A stretch of DNA of 64,000 nt from Gillisia sp. Hel1_33_143 (GTDB lineage Bacteria; Bacteroidota; Bacteroidia; Flavobacteriales; Flavobacteriaceae). The DNA lies in NCBI RefSeq assembly GCF_900104765.1, contig NZ_LT629737.1, forward strand, positions 2,852,001 through 2,916,000, read 5' to 3'. Made by a program: the position numbers and the translations under genes. Below, piece by piece: positions 47,672 to 55,945 of the stretch. Within the stretch, counting starts at the first letter, position 1; every line of letters starts with the position of its first letter. The notes beneath the pieces are model-generated. The model was not told the DNA's origin. It did not search any database and was given only the letters and a program-made list of their open reading frames with translations.

Positions 47672-47826
47672 AAATCAATATTACAAGTAGAGATATTAAA
47701 TTCATTGTAATCGGTGTAATTACTGCCTTTATCTTCGTAACTATTTATGATTGGGAAGATAATGTCAAAGCATTCAAAGAAGCCACTGCGGACGGTAAAA
47801 TTGACTATGAAAAATCAAAATATTAA
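47668..47826 (+). CDS. 52-aa single-span membrane protein (cassette 21, second)
   Basis: It begins MKINITSRDIKFIVIGV with one membrane span (about 11-28), then IYDWEDNVKAFKEA. It is clearly related to the following 50-aa protein (TTRDFKFFMIGV, IYDWDDFEKGF). Likely N-in with a short acidic outer tail. Function unknown. Confidence 0.65.
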   Translation: MKINITSRDIKFIVIGVITAFIFVTIYDWEDNVKAFKEATADGKIDYEKSKY

Positions 47827-47849
47827 ATAACAATCAAAAATTAAATAAT

Positions 47850-48002
47850 ATGAACTTAAAGATTACTACTAGAGATTTTAAATTTTTTATGATTGGCGTA
47901 TTTGCCATGTTATTATTCGTGATAATTTATGATTGGGATGACTTTGAAAAAGGATTTAAAAGTGGATATAATAATTCTTCCCAGATAGAGAAAACTGAAT
48001 AA
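47850..48002 (+). CDS. 50-aa single-span membrane protein (cassette 21, third)
   Basis: A tandem paralogue of the preceding 52-aa protein: the xITxRDxKFxxIGV start, one span (about 11-27) and the IYDWxD motif after it are shared. 23 bp separate the two genes. The pair looks like a duplicated small membrane regulator. Confidence 0.65.
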   Translation: MNLKITTRDFKFFMIGVFAMLLFVIIYDWDDFEKGFKSGYNNSSQIEKTE

Positions 48003-48028
48003 ATAAACAAGATTTTAAATAGGCCTGC

Positions 48029-48162
48029 AGGTAACATCGGTTAAGCGCAAATAGCGGGCATTCTGGTGAAAAGTATTATTTTAGACACCAAGTAAAAAAC
48101 AACTAAGCCGACAAGGACGCGTCCCTACTCCACGCTACTTGCCTTAACCAAGACCGTTGGCA
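48029..48162 (+). repeat. attC21 (class B)
   Basis: R'' AGGTAAC, R' GTTGGCA. Unoccupied class B site that still has the intact GCCTTAACCAAGACCGTT target of the type 1 IS110. Closes cassette 21 (47485-48155). Confidence 0.9.
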
Positions 48163-48185
48163 ACAATATTTATACAGACACAATT

Positions 48186-48350
48186 ATGAACAAAACTCGA
48201 ATTTTAGGTATATTATTACTAACTCTTGGTATAGTTATAATGAATTATTTTAACCATAAAAATTATCATTTACTAGCCGGAATTTTATGTGGTGCAGGAT
48301 TAATATGGTCAATAACAGGAAAAATCCAATTTAAGAGAAATGCAAAATAG
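48186..48350 (+). CDS. 54-aa membrane protein (cassette 22, first)
   Basis: Two hydrophobic segments (about 5-21 and 28-44) separated by NYFNHKNYH; basic tail KIQFKRNAK. It overlaps the next reading frame by 11 bp. Function unknown. Confidence 0.55.
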   Translation: MNKTRILGILLLTLGIVIMNYFNHKNYHLLAGILCGAGLIWSITGKIQFKRNAK

Positions 48351-48903
48351 AATTGCAATAATTGAATCTTTCAAATCATTCCTTGGAGAAAGAAAGAAAT
48401 CAATCGATAATCGATTAAGATATGTCTAAATACTTAAATATTTCACTGCTGCTTTCATTTTATTAGTAATTATCATCATTATAAAATCACTTTTACCATT
48501 TGATATTTTAGGCGATAAACTAGAATGGGATAACTCAGCAGTAGTTATAATCTTTGCTATAACTTATTTACTACATGGACCAAAATATTTCTATGAATCA
48601 AAACTTTTAAAACATTTAAAAACACTAAAAAAAGAAGAAAAAAAATCTTCTAATAATGAAAATTTAAATATTCAATTGAGAACTACAATTAATGAAATCA
48701 ATGATCATAAAAAGAATTGGTTCATTGTTGCCTCACTTGTAATCATATTGATTGCAAGTTTAACACACGCAATTATAGATGATTTTGAATATTGGGGATA
48801 TTTAAAAATCCCTTTTCTCCTATTTATTATATTAATTTCATTTGATTTTCTTAAAAATTATAACCGTATAAGTAAGAACATCAAAGAATATGAAGAACAA
48901 TAA
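48340..48903 (+). pseudogene. Membrane protein with an in-frame stop (cassette 22, second)
   Basis: The frame starts at ATG 48340 (MQNRIAIIESFKSFLGERK), meets TAA at 48427-48429, and continues in the same frame to 48903. The downstream part has coherent sequence: ILKYFTAAFILLVIIIIKS, then two more membrane segments near the C-terminus. Without the stop it is a 187-codon protein with about four spans. No ATG follows the stop before the second half. A single nonsense change (for example AAA to TAA) is the simplest explanation. Confidence 0.65.
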
Positions 48904-48910
48904 ATACAGT

Positions 48911-49043
48911 TGCCAACAACGGCTCATCGCAAATAACGGGTATTGCAGAAAAAGTTTAATTTTAGTAATCAGGAAAGAAAACAATTAATCCGACAACTCC
49001 GCGTCCTAACTCCCGCAACTTGCGATAGCCGAGACCGTTGTGG
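48911..49043 (+). repeat. attC22 (variant class)
   Basis: R'' TGCCAAC, R' GTTGTGG. Arms CGGCTCATCGCAAATAACGGG and reverse complement CGGCTATCGCAAGTTGCGGG pair with one extrahelical C; both arms carry GGCT and ATCGC changes relative to class A. Closes cassette 22 (48156-49036; ends GTTGGCAACAATATTTAT / ATAAATACAGTTGCCAAC). Confidence 0.87.
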
Positions 49044-49090
49044 CTAATAGTGACTCGTCCTGAATAAAGGCTACATAATTCTAAACAGTT

Positions 49091-49462
49091 ATGTATAAAA
49101 ATGACAGAGTAACCAGACGTTACAGTGAACCATTCAAATTAAAAATTTTATCAGAACTTAGTACTGGGAAATACACAAAGTATGAACTAGGCAAACTCTA
49201 TGGGATTGCTCCTTCCACCATCAATGAATGGATCAGAAAGTATGAACGTAAAGACCTAATGAACACAAGGGTTATGATAGAAACAAAGGATGAAATAACA
49301 CGGATCAAAGCACTCCAAAAAGAGATTGAACAGCTTAAAAAACTACTCCTTAAAAAGGATATGGATCAACTTGTCGATGATGCATACTTGGAAGTAGCTG
49401 CTCAAAAACTAGGCTACAAAAGTGTCTTGGAACTTAAAAAAAAACTAAATATCAAGCCTTAA
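49091..49462 (+). CDS. IS3 OrfA (type B, copy 1)
   Basis: This 123-aa protein has a helix-turn-helix (KYTKYELGKLYGIAPSTINEW) and a leucine-zipper-like coiled coil (about 72-98). An A9 run at 49436-49444 near its end is a likely -1 slippery site for making OrfAB. Confidence 0.93.
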   Translation: MYKNDRVTRRYSEPFKLKILSELSTGKYTKYELGKLYGIAPSTINEWIRKYERKDLMNTRVMIETKDEITRIKALQKEIEQLKKLLLKKDMDQLVDDAYLEVAAQKLGYKSVLELKKKLNIKP

Positions 49463-50313
49463 TCATAGCAAAGGAAAAAGCTAAGGGATTTGCTTCGTTA
49501 ACCAAAATATGTGATTGTTTTGAACTAAAGCGAGATGCTTATTATAAGTATAAATGCAGAGCTGATAAGCGAAAAAAGGTTGAACAACATATAATTACCA
49601 TCGTTAAAAGACGACGTAAATCCCTTCCTAGAGAAGGCGTGAGAAAGCTTATGAAATCCCTAGGACAGGATTTTGAAAAACAACACCTGAAAGTGGGTAG
49701 AGACACCCTGTTCAATGTTCTTAGAGAACATAAAATGTTGACATTAAGAAAAAAGTACAGTGCCAGAACAACCAATTCGTATCACAGGTTTTATAAGTAC
49801 AATAACATTATAAAAGATCTAAAAGTAAACCGATCTAATCAAGTTTGGGTATCGGACATTACGTATATCAGAACTCTAAAAGGATTTTGTTACCTAGCAC
49901 TCATTACAGATATGCATTCCAGAAAGATTGTGGGTTATGACCTTAGTGATAGCCTAGAACTTAAAGGATGCGTGAGAGCACTTAATAAAGCGATTTACCA
50001 AGCCAAAGACATCAAAGGGCTCATACACCATTCAGACAGAGGGATACAATATTGCAGCAATGTGTATACTCAAATCCTTAAAAGAAAAAAGATAGCTATC
50101 AGTATGACTGAAGAAAATCACTGTTACGAAAATGCAATGGCAGAACGCGTAAATGGGATCCTGAAAGATGAATTCTATCTCGATCAGGTCTTCACAAACA
50201 AGGAACACGCGAAAAGAGCAGCAAAAAGTGCCATTAAATTATATAATGCAATTAGATTACATTTATCTTTAGACTATCAAACTCCAAATATGGTATATAA
50301 ATTAACAGCGTAA
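49441..50313 (+). CDS. IS3 OrfB transposase (type B, copy 1)
   Basis: About 290 codons in the -1 frame relative to OrfA; the first ATG is only at 49639, so most OrfB is probably made by frameshifting on the A9 run. DDE residues lie in WVSDITYIRT, HHSDRGIQY and ENAMAERVNG. Confidence 0.92.
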   Translation, partial: KTKYQALIIAKEKAKGFASLTKICDCFELKRDAYYKYKCRADKRKKVEQHIITIVKRRRKSLPREGVRKLMKSLGQDFEKQHLKVGRDTLFNVLREHKMLTLRKKYSARTTNSYHRFYKYNNIIKDLKVNRSNQVWVSDITYIRTLKGFCYLALITDMHSRKIVGYDLSDSLELKGCVRALNKAIYQAKDIKGLIHHSDRGIQYCSNVYTQILKRKKIAISMTEENHCYENAMAERVNGILKDEFYLDQVFTNKEHAKRAAKSAIKLYNAIRLHLSLDYQTPNMVYKLTA

Positions 50314-50355
50314 AATCAATTTTAACCTGTAGCCATATTTCAGGACAAGACATAG

Positions 50356-50829
50356 CCCAAAAAAACAAAATTCAGTAAAGAACATAATAGATAAAGAACT
50401 GATAAGAACCAGTTTTTCGCAACTGTTGCGCTAAATTTAAAAGATTGAAAAATGATTAAAATCGAGTTCGTTGATTTTTATTCAAACCTAAAAGATTTGA
50501 GTTCTTATTCTGACTTTTACTCCGGATTGTTAGCTACAAACAATTGAATGATTTTAAATTTAAATCGCTGAATTTACTCGGGAGTGAAAAAGTGAAATGA
50601 AAATGAGATTTAAAGAATAAAAATGATTTAAATACAAGTCGCTGACTTTTACTCGAACCGAAGATTTGAGTTCTTATTCCGACTTTTACTCAGGATTGTT
50701 AGCTGCAAACAATTGAATGATTTTAAATTTAAATCACTGACATCACTCAGACGTGAAAAGTGACAAAATCAATGAGGTTTAAAATGACAATATTGATAAA
50801 AAAATTCTTACTCGGATAAAAGCTACTAG
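50356..50829 (+). other. Cassette 23: no gene; hairpin repeats and an 80-bp direct repeat
   Basis: About 475 bp without a credible gene. A direct repeat of about 80 bp (50492-50571 and 50661-50740) shares GGATTGTTAGCT and AATTGAATGATTTTAAATTT. It also has units like TCGCTGACTTTTACTCG and GGGAGTGAAAAAGTG, as in cassette 1. The ends GTTGTGGCTAATAG / CTACTAGCCACAAC are intact, so this is a whole cassette split by the IS3 copy. Confidence 0.6.
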
Positions 50830-50963
50830 CCACAACATCGGTTAAGCCCAAATAGCGGGTATTTCAACAAAAAGTAATATTTTAGTGACCAAGAAACAAC
50901 CAACTAAGCCGACAAAAACGTGTCCCTTCTCCACGCCACTTGGCTTAACCAAGACCGTTGTAC
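50830..50963 (+). repeat. attC23 (class B)
   Basis: R'' CCACAAC, R' GTTGTAC. Left arm CGGTTAAGCCCAAATAGCGGG with co-varying right CCACTTGGCTTAACCA. Closes cassette 23 (49037-50956). Confidence 0.88.
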
Positions 50964-50966
50964 ACA

Positions 50967-51692
50967 ATGCAAAAAAAAATCGCCTACATAATAATTTTAC
51001 TGTTTAGCACAGTAAGTTTTGGTCAGAAAATCAAAACAATAACTGAATTCAAAAAAGAAAATGATAGTTTAATTAAAATCAGCAAAACTGAATTTGACAA
51101 ATCAGGCAATCTGATTAAGGACGTAAAATATGGCGGATATGATGCTATTTCAGAAACGTTTAGAAGCAAAAACCGAATTATAAATTACGATGACGGACAA
51201 AGAATTTACGAATATAACTGTGAGGATTTTGTAGCAAAAGATACTTGCGTAGTTCGCTCATTTTCTACTTACGAATTTAATCCTATAACAAAAATTGAGA
51301 AACAAACAAAATACGAAACTGACTCGTTAATCCGATTTATTCGAGAAGTGAAAATGGACAACAAAAAGCGGATTTCTAAAACGAGCTCTTGGGAATTTTT
51401 TCCAGTTAAAAAGCTAGATTATGAAAAAGCTTTAGTTTTAATTGATACTTCTTATTTTGATAAAAAGAACCGATTGATAAAACGCGTAAATTATAATAGT
51501 CAAGCAAAAGATCCTTATGTTGAGAAATATGTTTACTCAAAACATAAATACACTTATCAAACAATTGGAACTGCAAGAGATACAATTATGACTTTCGATT
51601 ATATCAAATTACAGAAGAAAATCGATAAAGCAGAATTAGATTACAAGTTCAATTCTGATAATAATTACGAATACAAAATTAAATATCATTGA
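50967..51692 (+). CDS. Secreted protein of unknown function (cassette 24)
   Basis: This 241-aa protein has a signal peptide (about 1-20, ending VSFGQ). The body is charged and beta-rich, with repeated short strands (TEFDKSGNLIKDVKYGG, DTSYFDKKNRLIKRVNY) resembling the Y/N-rich strand repeats of RHS-like or MORN-like proteins. Start at ATG 50967, 10 bp inside the boundary. Function unknown. Confidence 0.78.
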   Translation: MQKKIAYIIILLFSTVSFGQKIKTITEFKKENDSLIKISKTEFDKSGNLIKDVKYGGYDAISETFRSKNRIINYDDGQRIYEYNCEDFVAKDTCVVRSFSTYEFNPITKIEKQTKYETDSLIRFIREVKMDNKKRISKTSSWEFFPVKKLDYEKALVLIDTSYFDKKNRLIKRVNYNSQAKDPYVEKYVYSKHKYTYQTIGTARDTIMTFDYIKLQKKIDKAELDYKFNSDNNYEYKIKYH

Positions 51693-51704
51693 GAATGGCA
51701 CTGT

Positions 51705-51838
51705 GTACAACATCGGTTAAGCGCAAATAGCAGGCATTCTGGTGAAAAGTGTTATTTTAGAGACCAAGTAAAAAACAACAACGCCGACAAGAACGTGTCC
51801 CTACTCCACGCTACTTGCCTTAACCAAGACCGTTGGGC
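51705..51838 (+). repeat. attC24 (class B)
   Basis: R'' GTACAAC, R' GTTGGGC. Unoccupied class B site with intact GCCTTAACCAAGACCGTT. Closes cassette 24 (50957-51831; ends GTTGTACACAATGC / GCACTGTGTACAAC). Confidence 0.9.
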
Positions 51839-51913
51839 ACAATTTGCAACAAAATCCATTTTCAATCGTCATTAAATTGAAAAGTTGTAAATCTGAAAAT
51901 TCATTATGACAAT

Positions 51914-52552
51914 ATGAAAAAAACAATTCTCTTTTTATGTTCAATTATAATCATTCCTATATTAGCCTATAAAATAGATTGGATCAATTATCTTCTTATT
52001 TTATTAGTATTATTAAGTATAGTTTTTCTAATAATAGTTGGATTAATATCAATTTTTAAAAGTCTAAAAAGGAAGATATTTATAGTTCCCTTATTAATCA
52101 TTTGTATCTGTATTGTTGGAGTAATTACTTCATTCTTTAGACCATATGACAATCCAGTAATCAACACTGAAAATTTGAGTAAAAATCTGGAATACGCATA
52201 TAAAACTGATCAAAATGATAGAATGCAATTAAGATCATTTATAGGTTATTTTAGCAAATTAAAACAGCGAGATAGTATTAGACTTAAACAAGTAAGAAGC
52301 AATTATTCTCAAGATAAAATATCTATACCAATTGACAAATTTCACGCAGGATTTGTATTTCATCATAGTGATAATAGCAAAGATTATAAAATTGCATCTG
52401 AACTAGCTTCTGAAGCTGCAAGTAGCGAAAAATTAAAGGATAATTATACTGTTCAATGGTTACAAAGAGCATCTTATGACAGATATATGCTTTCTATTGG
52501 AAAACCAGAAAAATATAATACACAGAATAAATTCAGCATAGACCTGAACTAG
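51914..52552 (+). CDS. Membrane-anchored protein of unknown function (cassette 25)
   Basis: This 212-aa protein has three N-terminal membrane segments (about 4-20, 24-48 and 54-74) and then a soluble C-terminal part (about 80-212) with HAGFVFHHSDNSKDYKIASELASEAAS. No family recognised. It starts 82 bp after the boundary. Confidence 0.75.
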   Translation: MKKTILFLCSIIIIPILAYKIDWINYLLILLVLLSIVFLIIVGLISIFKSLKRKIFIVPLLIICICIVGVITSFFRPYDNPVINTENLSKNLEYAYKTDQNDRMQLRSFIGYFSKLKQRDSIRLKQVRSNYSQDKISIPIDKFHAGFVFHHSDNSKDYKIASELASEAASSEKLKDNYTVQWLQRASYDRYMLSIGKPEKYNTQNKFSIDLN

Positions 52553-52560
52553 CAAACAAT

Positions 52561-52691
52561 GCCCAACAACGGTTATCACAAATAACGGGTTTTGTCGAAA
52601 AAGTGTAATTTAGCATCCTAACAAGAAAACAACTAATCCGACAAGTCCGTGTCCCTACTCCCGCAACTTGTGTTAACCGAGACCGTTGGCA
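52561..52691 (+). repeat. attC25 (class A)
   Basis: R'' GCCCAAC, R' GTTGGCA. Closes cassette 25 (51832-52684; ends GTTGGGCACAATTTGC / GCAAACAATGCCCAAC). Confidence 0.9.
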
Positions 52692-52704
52692 AACATTAAA
52701 AAAA

Positions 52705-53094
52705 ATGAGAAAATCCATTATAACATTTCTGATTTTAATAATAATCGTTTCTTGTGGACCATATCGAAAAACAAAAAACGGATATAAAATAAAAGGGAAA
52801 ACGGAAATTATTTTTAATGGAACTGACAAAAGCCTGAATGAAAAATGCCTCATTTCTGGATTCGTTTATTCAAGAGACACTAAAGATTTTCCAATATCGG
52901 CAAAAGTAAAAGTTGGCGAATATGAAACAGAAACTGATGGAAGTGGATATTTCAACCTAATAGTTGAACCTGGAAATTATAAAATATCGACAAACTATAT
53001 CGGAAATAATGAAGAGAAAATAGAAAACGTGGAATTGAAAAAAAACACAAGACTAATAATTATGTTTGAACTCGGAACAGTTGCAATGTATTGA
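52705..53094 (+). CDS. Lipoprotein with carboxypeptidase-regulatory-like domain (cassette 26, first)
   Basis: This 129-aa protein has a lipoprotein signal (IIIVSCGPYRK, Cys about 16) and a beta-sandwich domain: LISGFVYSRDTKDFPISAKVKV, ETDGSGYFNLIVEPGNYKI (about 50-95). It is followed 5 bp later by a small membrane protein related to that of cassette 17. The lipoprotein partners in the two cassettes differ. Confidence 0.8.
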   Translation: MRKSIITFLILIIIVSCGPYRKTKNGYKIKGKTEIIFNGTDKSLNEKCLISGFVYSRDTKDFPISAKVKVGEYETETDGSGYFNLIVEPGNYKISTNYIGNNEEKIENVELKKNTRLIIMFELGTVAMY

Positions 53095-53098
53095 AATT

Positions 53099-53383
53099 AT
53101 GGATTTAGAAACAGTAATTTATGGGTATATTCCAATCTTAATTGCACTTTTCGAAATCATTGTTTCTATATATCTGACTAAAACTAGAAAAAAAATGTTC
53201 GGATTTATAGTTTCATTTTTGATATTAGTTTTTAATTCATTGTCTATTTACATACTTGTAAAAATATTATTGGATTCTTGGCCGAGTTATACGCCACATA
53301 TTCTGATTTTGTTATCAACTATATTGTTAATCATTCAATATCTGAAATTTAAAAAGAAAAAAACGTTTGCCAACATCGGTTAA
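53099..53383 (+). CDS. Small membrane protein, paralogue of the cassette 17 protein
   Basis: This 94-aa protein has three membrane segments (about 5-27, 35-56 and 63-80), LETVIYGYIPI at the start and DSWPSYTPHILIL before the last span. It is clearly homologous to 43165-43452. Start at ATG 53099 to match the paralogue. The last residues (FANIG) and stop are read from attC26. Confidence 0.78.
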   Translation: MDLETVIYGYIPILIALFEIIVSIYLTKTRKKMFGFIVSFLILVFNSLSIYILVKILLDSWPSYTPHILILLSTILLIIQYLKFKKKKTFANIG

Positions 53384-53501
53384 GCGCAAATAGCGGGTAT
53401 TCAGATGAAAAGTAATATTTTAGACACCAAGTAACAAACAACTAAGCCGACAAGAACGCGTCCCTACTCCACGCTACTTGCCTTAACCAAGACCGTTGGC
53501 A
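53368..53501 (+). repeat. attC26 (class B)
   Basis: R'' TGCCAAC, R' GTTGGCA. Unoccupied class B site. Closes cassette 26 (52685-53494; ends GTTGGCAAACATT / AACGTTTGCCAAC). Confidence 0.9.
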
Positions 53502-53531
53502 CCAATTAATAAGAAAAATTCTAAATAAAAA

Positions 53532-54461
53532 ATGAAAAAAATCATTGTTGTATTATTTCTGACAATTTTTGGAAATACAGTATTTGCACAGGAACTAGAA
53601 ATACAAACTTTTGGAAACAAAAATGACAAAGCATTAATATTTTTACACGGTGGTCCAGGATACAATAGTGTACCATTTGAACAAACAACTGCTAACGAAT
53701 TGGCAAATAATGGATTCTTTGTTATTTCCTACGATAGACGTGGAGAAGGTAGAAATGAAAATTTAAAAGCAGAATATACTTTTACACAAACATTTGAAGA
53801 TTTGAACCAAATCTTTCAAAAATATAATCTAAAAAAAACAACTCTAATAGGTCATAGTTTTGGAGGTATTATAGCAACTATGTTTACTGATAAATATTCA
53901 GATAAAATTGATAATTTGATTTTAGTAAGTGTACCTATTTCAATGCCCCAAACATTTGAAAACATAATTGCATCATCAAAAGAGATATACACTAAGAAAG
54001 ATGACAAAATAAATTTGAATTATATAAATATGTTGCAAAATATGGATAGTACAAGTTTAGAATATGCAACTTATAGTTTTATGCACGCTATGTCAAACGG
54101 ATTCTATTCCACTAAAAATCCAAATCAAAAAGCTATTGAACTATATCAAAAATTCAAAACAGATACGTTACTTCAAAAATATGCTTCCAAAAATGATTAC
54201 TTAGCTCCTCAAAAGTTTTGGGAAAATGAACATTATACTTCTCTTTCAATAAAAATCAATCTTGAAAATTTAAAAAATAAAAAGATTTCTATTTATGGAA
54301 TATATGGTAAAGAAGATGGATTATACTCACCAAAACAAATAGATTCATTAGTAAATATTTTAGGTAATGAGAATGTAGAATATTTAGAAAATAGCTCGCA
54401 CAATGTTTTTATAGATCGCCAAAACAAATTTATAGATCTAGTGAAAAAATGGACAAATTAA
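53532..54461 (+). CDS. Secreted alpha/beta hydrolase (cassette 27)
   Basis: This 309-aa protein has a signal peptide (about 1-20, ending VFAQ). It contains LIFLHGGPGYNS (oxyanion hole, proline-iminopeptidase-like HGGPG), SYDRRGEGR, the nucleophile elbow LIGHSFGG (S109), an acid residue probably in YGKEDGLYS and His in NSSHNVFID. The HGGPG motif points towards the prolyl aminopeptidase/epoxide hydrolase branch. Substrate unknown; probably periplasmic. Confidence 0.9.
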   Translation: MKKIIVVLFLTIFGNTVFAQELEIQTFGNKNDKALIFLHGGPGYNSVPFEQTTANELANNGFFVISYDRRGEGRNENLKAEYTFTQTFEDLNQIFQKYNLKKTTLIGHSFGGIIATMFTDKYSDKIDNLILVSVPISMPQTFENIIASSKEIYTKKDDKINLNYINMLQNMDSTSLEYATYSFMHAMSNGFYSTKNPNQKAIELYQKFKTDTLLQKYASKNDYLAPQKFWENEHYTSLSIKINLENLKNKKISIYGIYGKEDGLYSPKQIDSLVNILGNENVEYLENSSHNVFIDRQNKFIDLVKKWTN

Positions 54462-54465
54462 CTGG

Positions 54466-54596
54466 TGCCAACAACGGTTATCACAAATAACGGGTAGCTT
54501 TTCAAAGAAAATAGTTAAATTAACCAACAATTAAAACCTAAGCCGACAAGTCCGCATCCCTACTCCCGCAACTTGTGTTAACCGAGACCGTTGTGC
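54466..54596 (+). repeat. attC27 (class A, short-spacer subtype)
   Basis: R'' TGCCAAC, R' GTTGTGC. Closes cassette 27 (53495-54589; ends GTTGGCACCAATTAAT / AATTAACTGGTGCCAAC, paired except one position). Confidence 0.9.
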
Positions 54597-54643
54597 GTAA
54601 GCCTGACTCGTCCTGAATAAAGGCTACATAATTCTAAACAGTT

Positions 54644-55015
54644 ATGTATAAAAATGACAGAGTAACCAGACGTTACAGTGAACCATTCAAATTAAAAATT
54701 TTATCAGAACTTAGTACTGGGAAATACACAAAGTATGAACTAGGCAAACTCTATGGGATTGCTCCTTCCACCATCAATGAATGGATCAGAAAGTATGAAC
54801 GTAAAGACCTAATGAACACAAGGGTTATGATAGAAACAAAGGATGAAATAACACGGATCAAAGCACTCCAAAAAGAGATTGAACAGCTTAAAAAACTACT
54901 CCTTAAAAAGGATATGGATCAACTTGTCGATGATGCATACTTGGAAGTAGCTGCTCAAAAACTAGGCTACAAAAGTGTCTTGGAACTTAAAAAAAAACTA
55001 AATATCAAGCCTTAA
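54644..55015 (+). CDS. IS3 OrfA (type B, copy 2)
   Basis: A 123-aa protein identical to that at 49091-49462, with the helix-turn-helix and coiled coil intact. Confidence 0.93.
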   Translation: MYKNDRVTRRYSEPFKLKILSELSTGKYTKYELGKLYGIAPSTINEWIRKYERKDLMNTRVMIETKDEITRIKALQKEIEQLKKLLLKKDMDQLVDDAYLEVAAQKLGYKSVLELKKKLNIKP

Positions 55016-55866
55016 TCATAGCAAAGGAAAAAGCTAAGGGATTTGCTTCGTTAACCAAAATATGTGATTGTTTTGAACTAAAGCGAGATGCTTATTATAA
55101 GTATAAATGCAGAGCTGATAAGCGAAAAAAGGTTGAACAACATATAATTACCATCGTTAAAAGACGACGTAAATCCCTTCCTAGAGAAGGCGTGAGAAAG
55201 CTTATGAAATCCCTAGGACAGGATTTTGAAAAACAACACCTGAAAGTGGGTAGAGACACCCTGTTCAATGTTCTTAGAGAACATAAAATGTTGACATTAA
55301 GAAAAAAGTACAGTGCCAGAACAACCAATTCGTATCACAGGTTTTATAAGTACAATAACATTATAAAAGATCTAAAAGTAAACCGATCTAATCAAGTTTG
55401 GGTATCGGACATTACGTATATCAGAACTCTAAAAGGATTTTGTTACCTAGCACTCATTACAGATATGCATTCCAGAAAGATTGTGGGTTATGACCTTAGT
55501 GATAGCCTAGAACTTAAAGGATGCGTGAGAGCACTTAATAAAGCGATTTACCAAGCCAAAGACATCAAAGGGCTCATACACCATTCAGACAGAGGGATAC
55601 AATATTGCAGCAATGTGTATACTCAAATCCTTAAAAGAAAAAAGATAGCTATCAGTATGACTGAAGAAAATCACTGTTACGAAAATGCAATGGCAGAACG
55701 CGTAAATGGGATCCTGAAAGATGAATTCTATCTCGATCAGGTCTTCACAAACAAGGAACACGCGAAAAGAGCAGCAAAAAGTGCCATTAAATTATATAAT
55801 GCAATTAGATTACATTTATCTTTAGACTATCAAACTCCAAATATGGTATATAAATTAACAGCGTAA
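54994..55866 (+). CDS. IS3 OrfB transposase (type B, copy 2)
   Basis: Identical to copy 1 OrfB; DDE motifs intact; -1 frame relative to OrfA. Confidence 0.92.
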   Translation, partial: KTKYQALIIAKEKAKGFASLTKICDCFELKRDAYYKYKCRADKRKKVEQHIITIVKRRRKSLPREGVRKLMKSLGQDFEKQHLKVGRDTLFNVLREHKMLTLRKKYSARTTNSYHRFYKYNNIIKDLKVNRSNQVWVSDITYIRTLKGFCYLALITDMHSRKIVGYDLSDSLELKGCVRALNKAIYQAKDIKGLIHHSDRGIQYCSNVYTQILKRKKIAISMTEENHCYENAMAERVNGILKDEFYLDQVFTNKEHAKRAAKSAIKLYNAIRLHLSLDYQTPNMVYKLTA

Positions 55867-55945
55867 AATCAATTTTAACCTGTAGCCATATTTCAGGACA
55901 AGACAGCCGTTAGAAAATCACAAATCAATTAACAGAATTCAAAAA

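Larger units (their letters stand above)
49051..50352 (+). mobile_element. IS3-family element, type B, copy 1
   Basis: 1302 bp, ends TGACTCGTCCTGAA and TTCAGGACAAGACA, flanked by a 3-bp duplication TAG. It starts 14 bp after the attC22 boundary. Same sequence and orientation as 54604-55905 and 57902-59203. Confidence 0.95.
54604..55905 (+). mobile_element. IS3-family element, type B, copy 2
   Basis: 1302 bp, same as copy 1, with 3-bp duplication GCC. It starts exactly 14 bp after the attC27 boundary in the same orientation. Confidence 0.95.

Noticed and set aside
49542-49775. 77-codon - strand frames inside the three IS3 type B copies
   Set aside because: Antisense to OrfB and repeated only because the IS is repeated.
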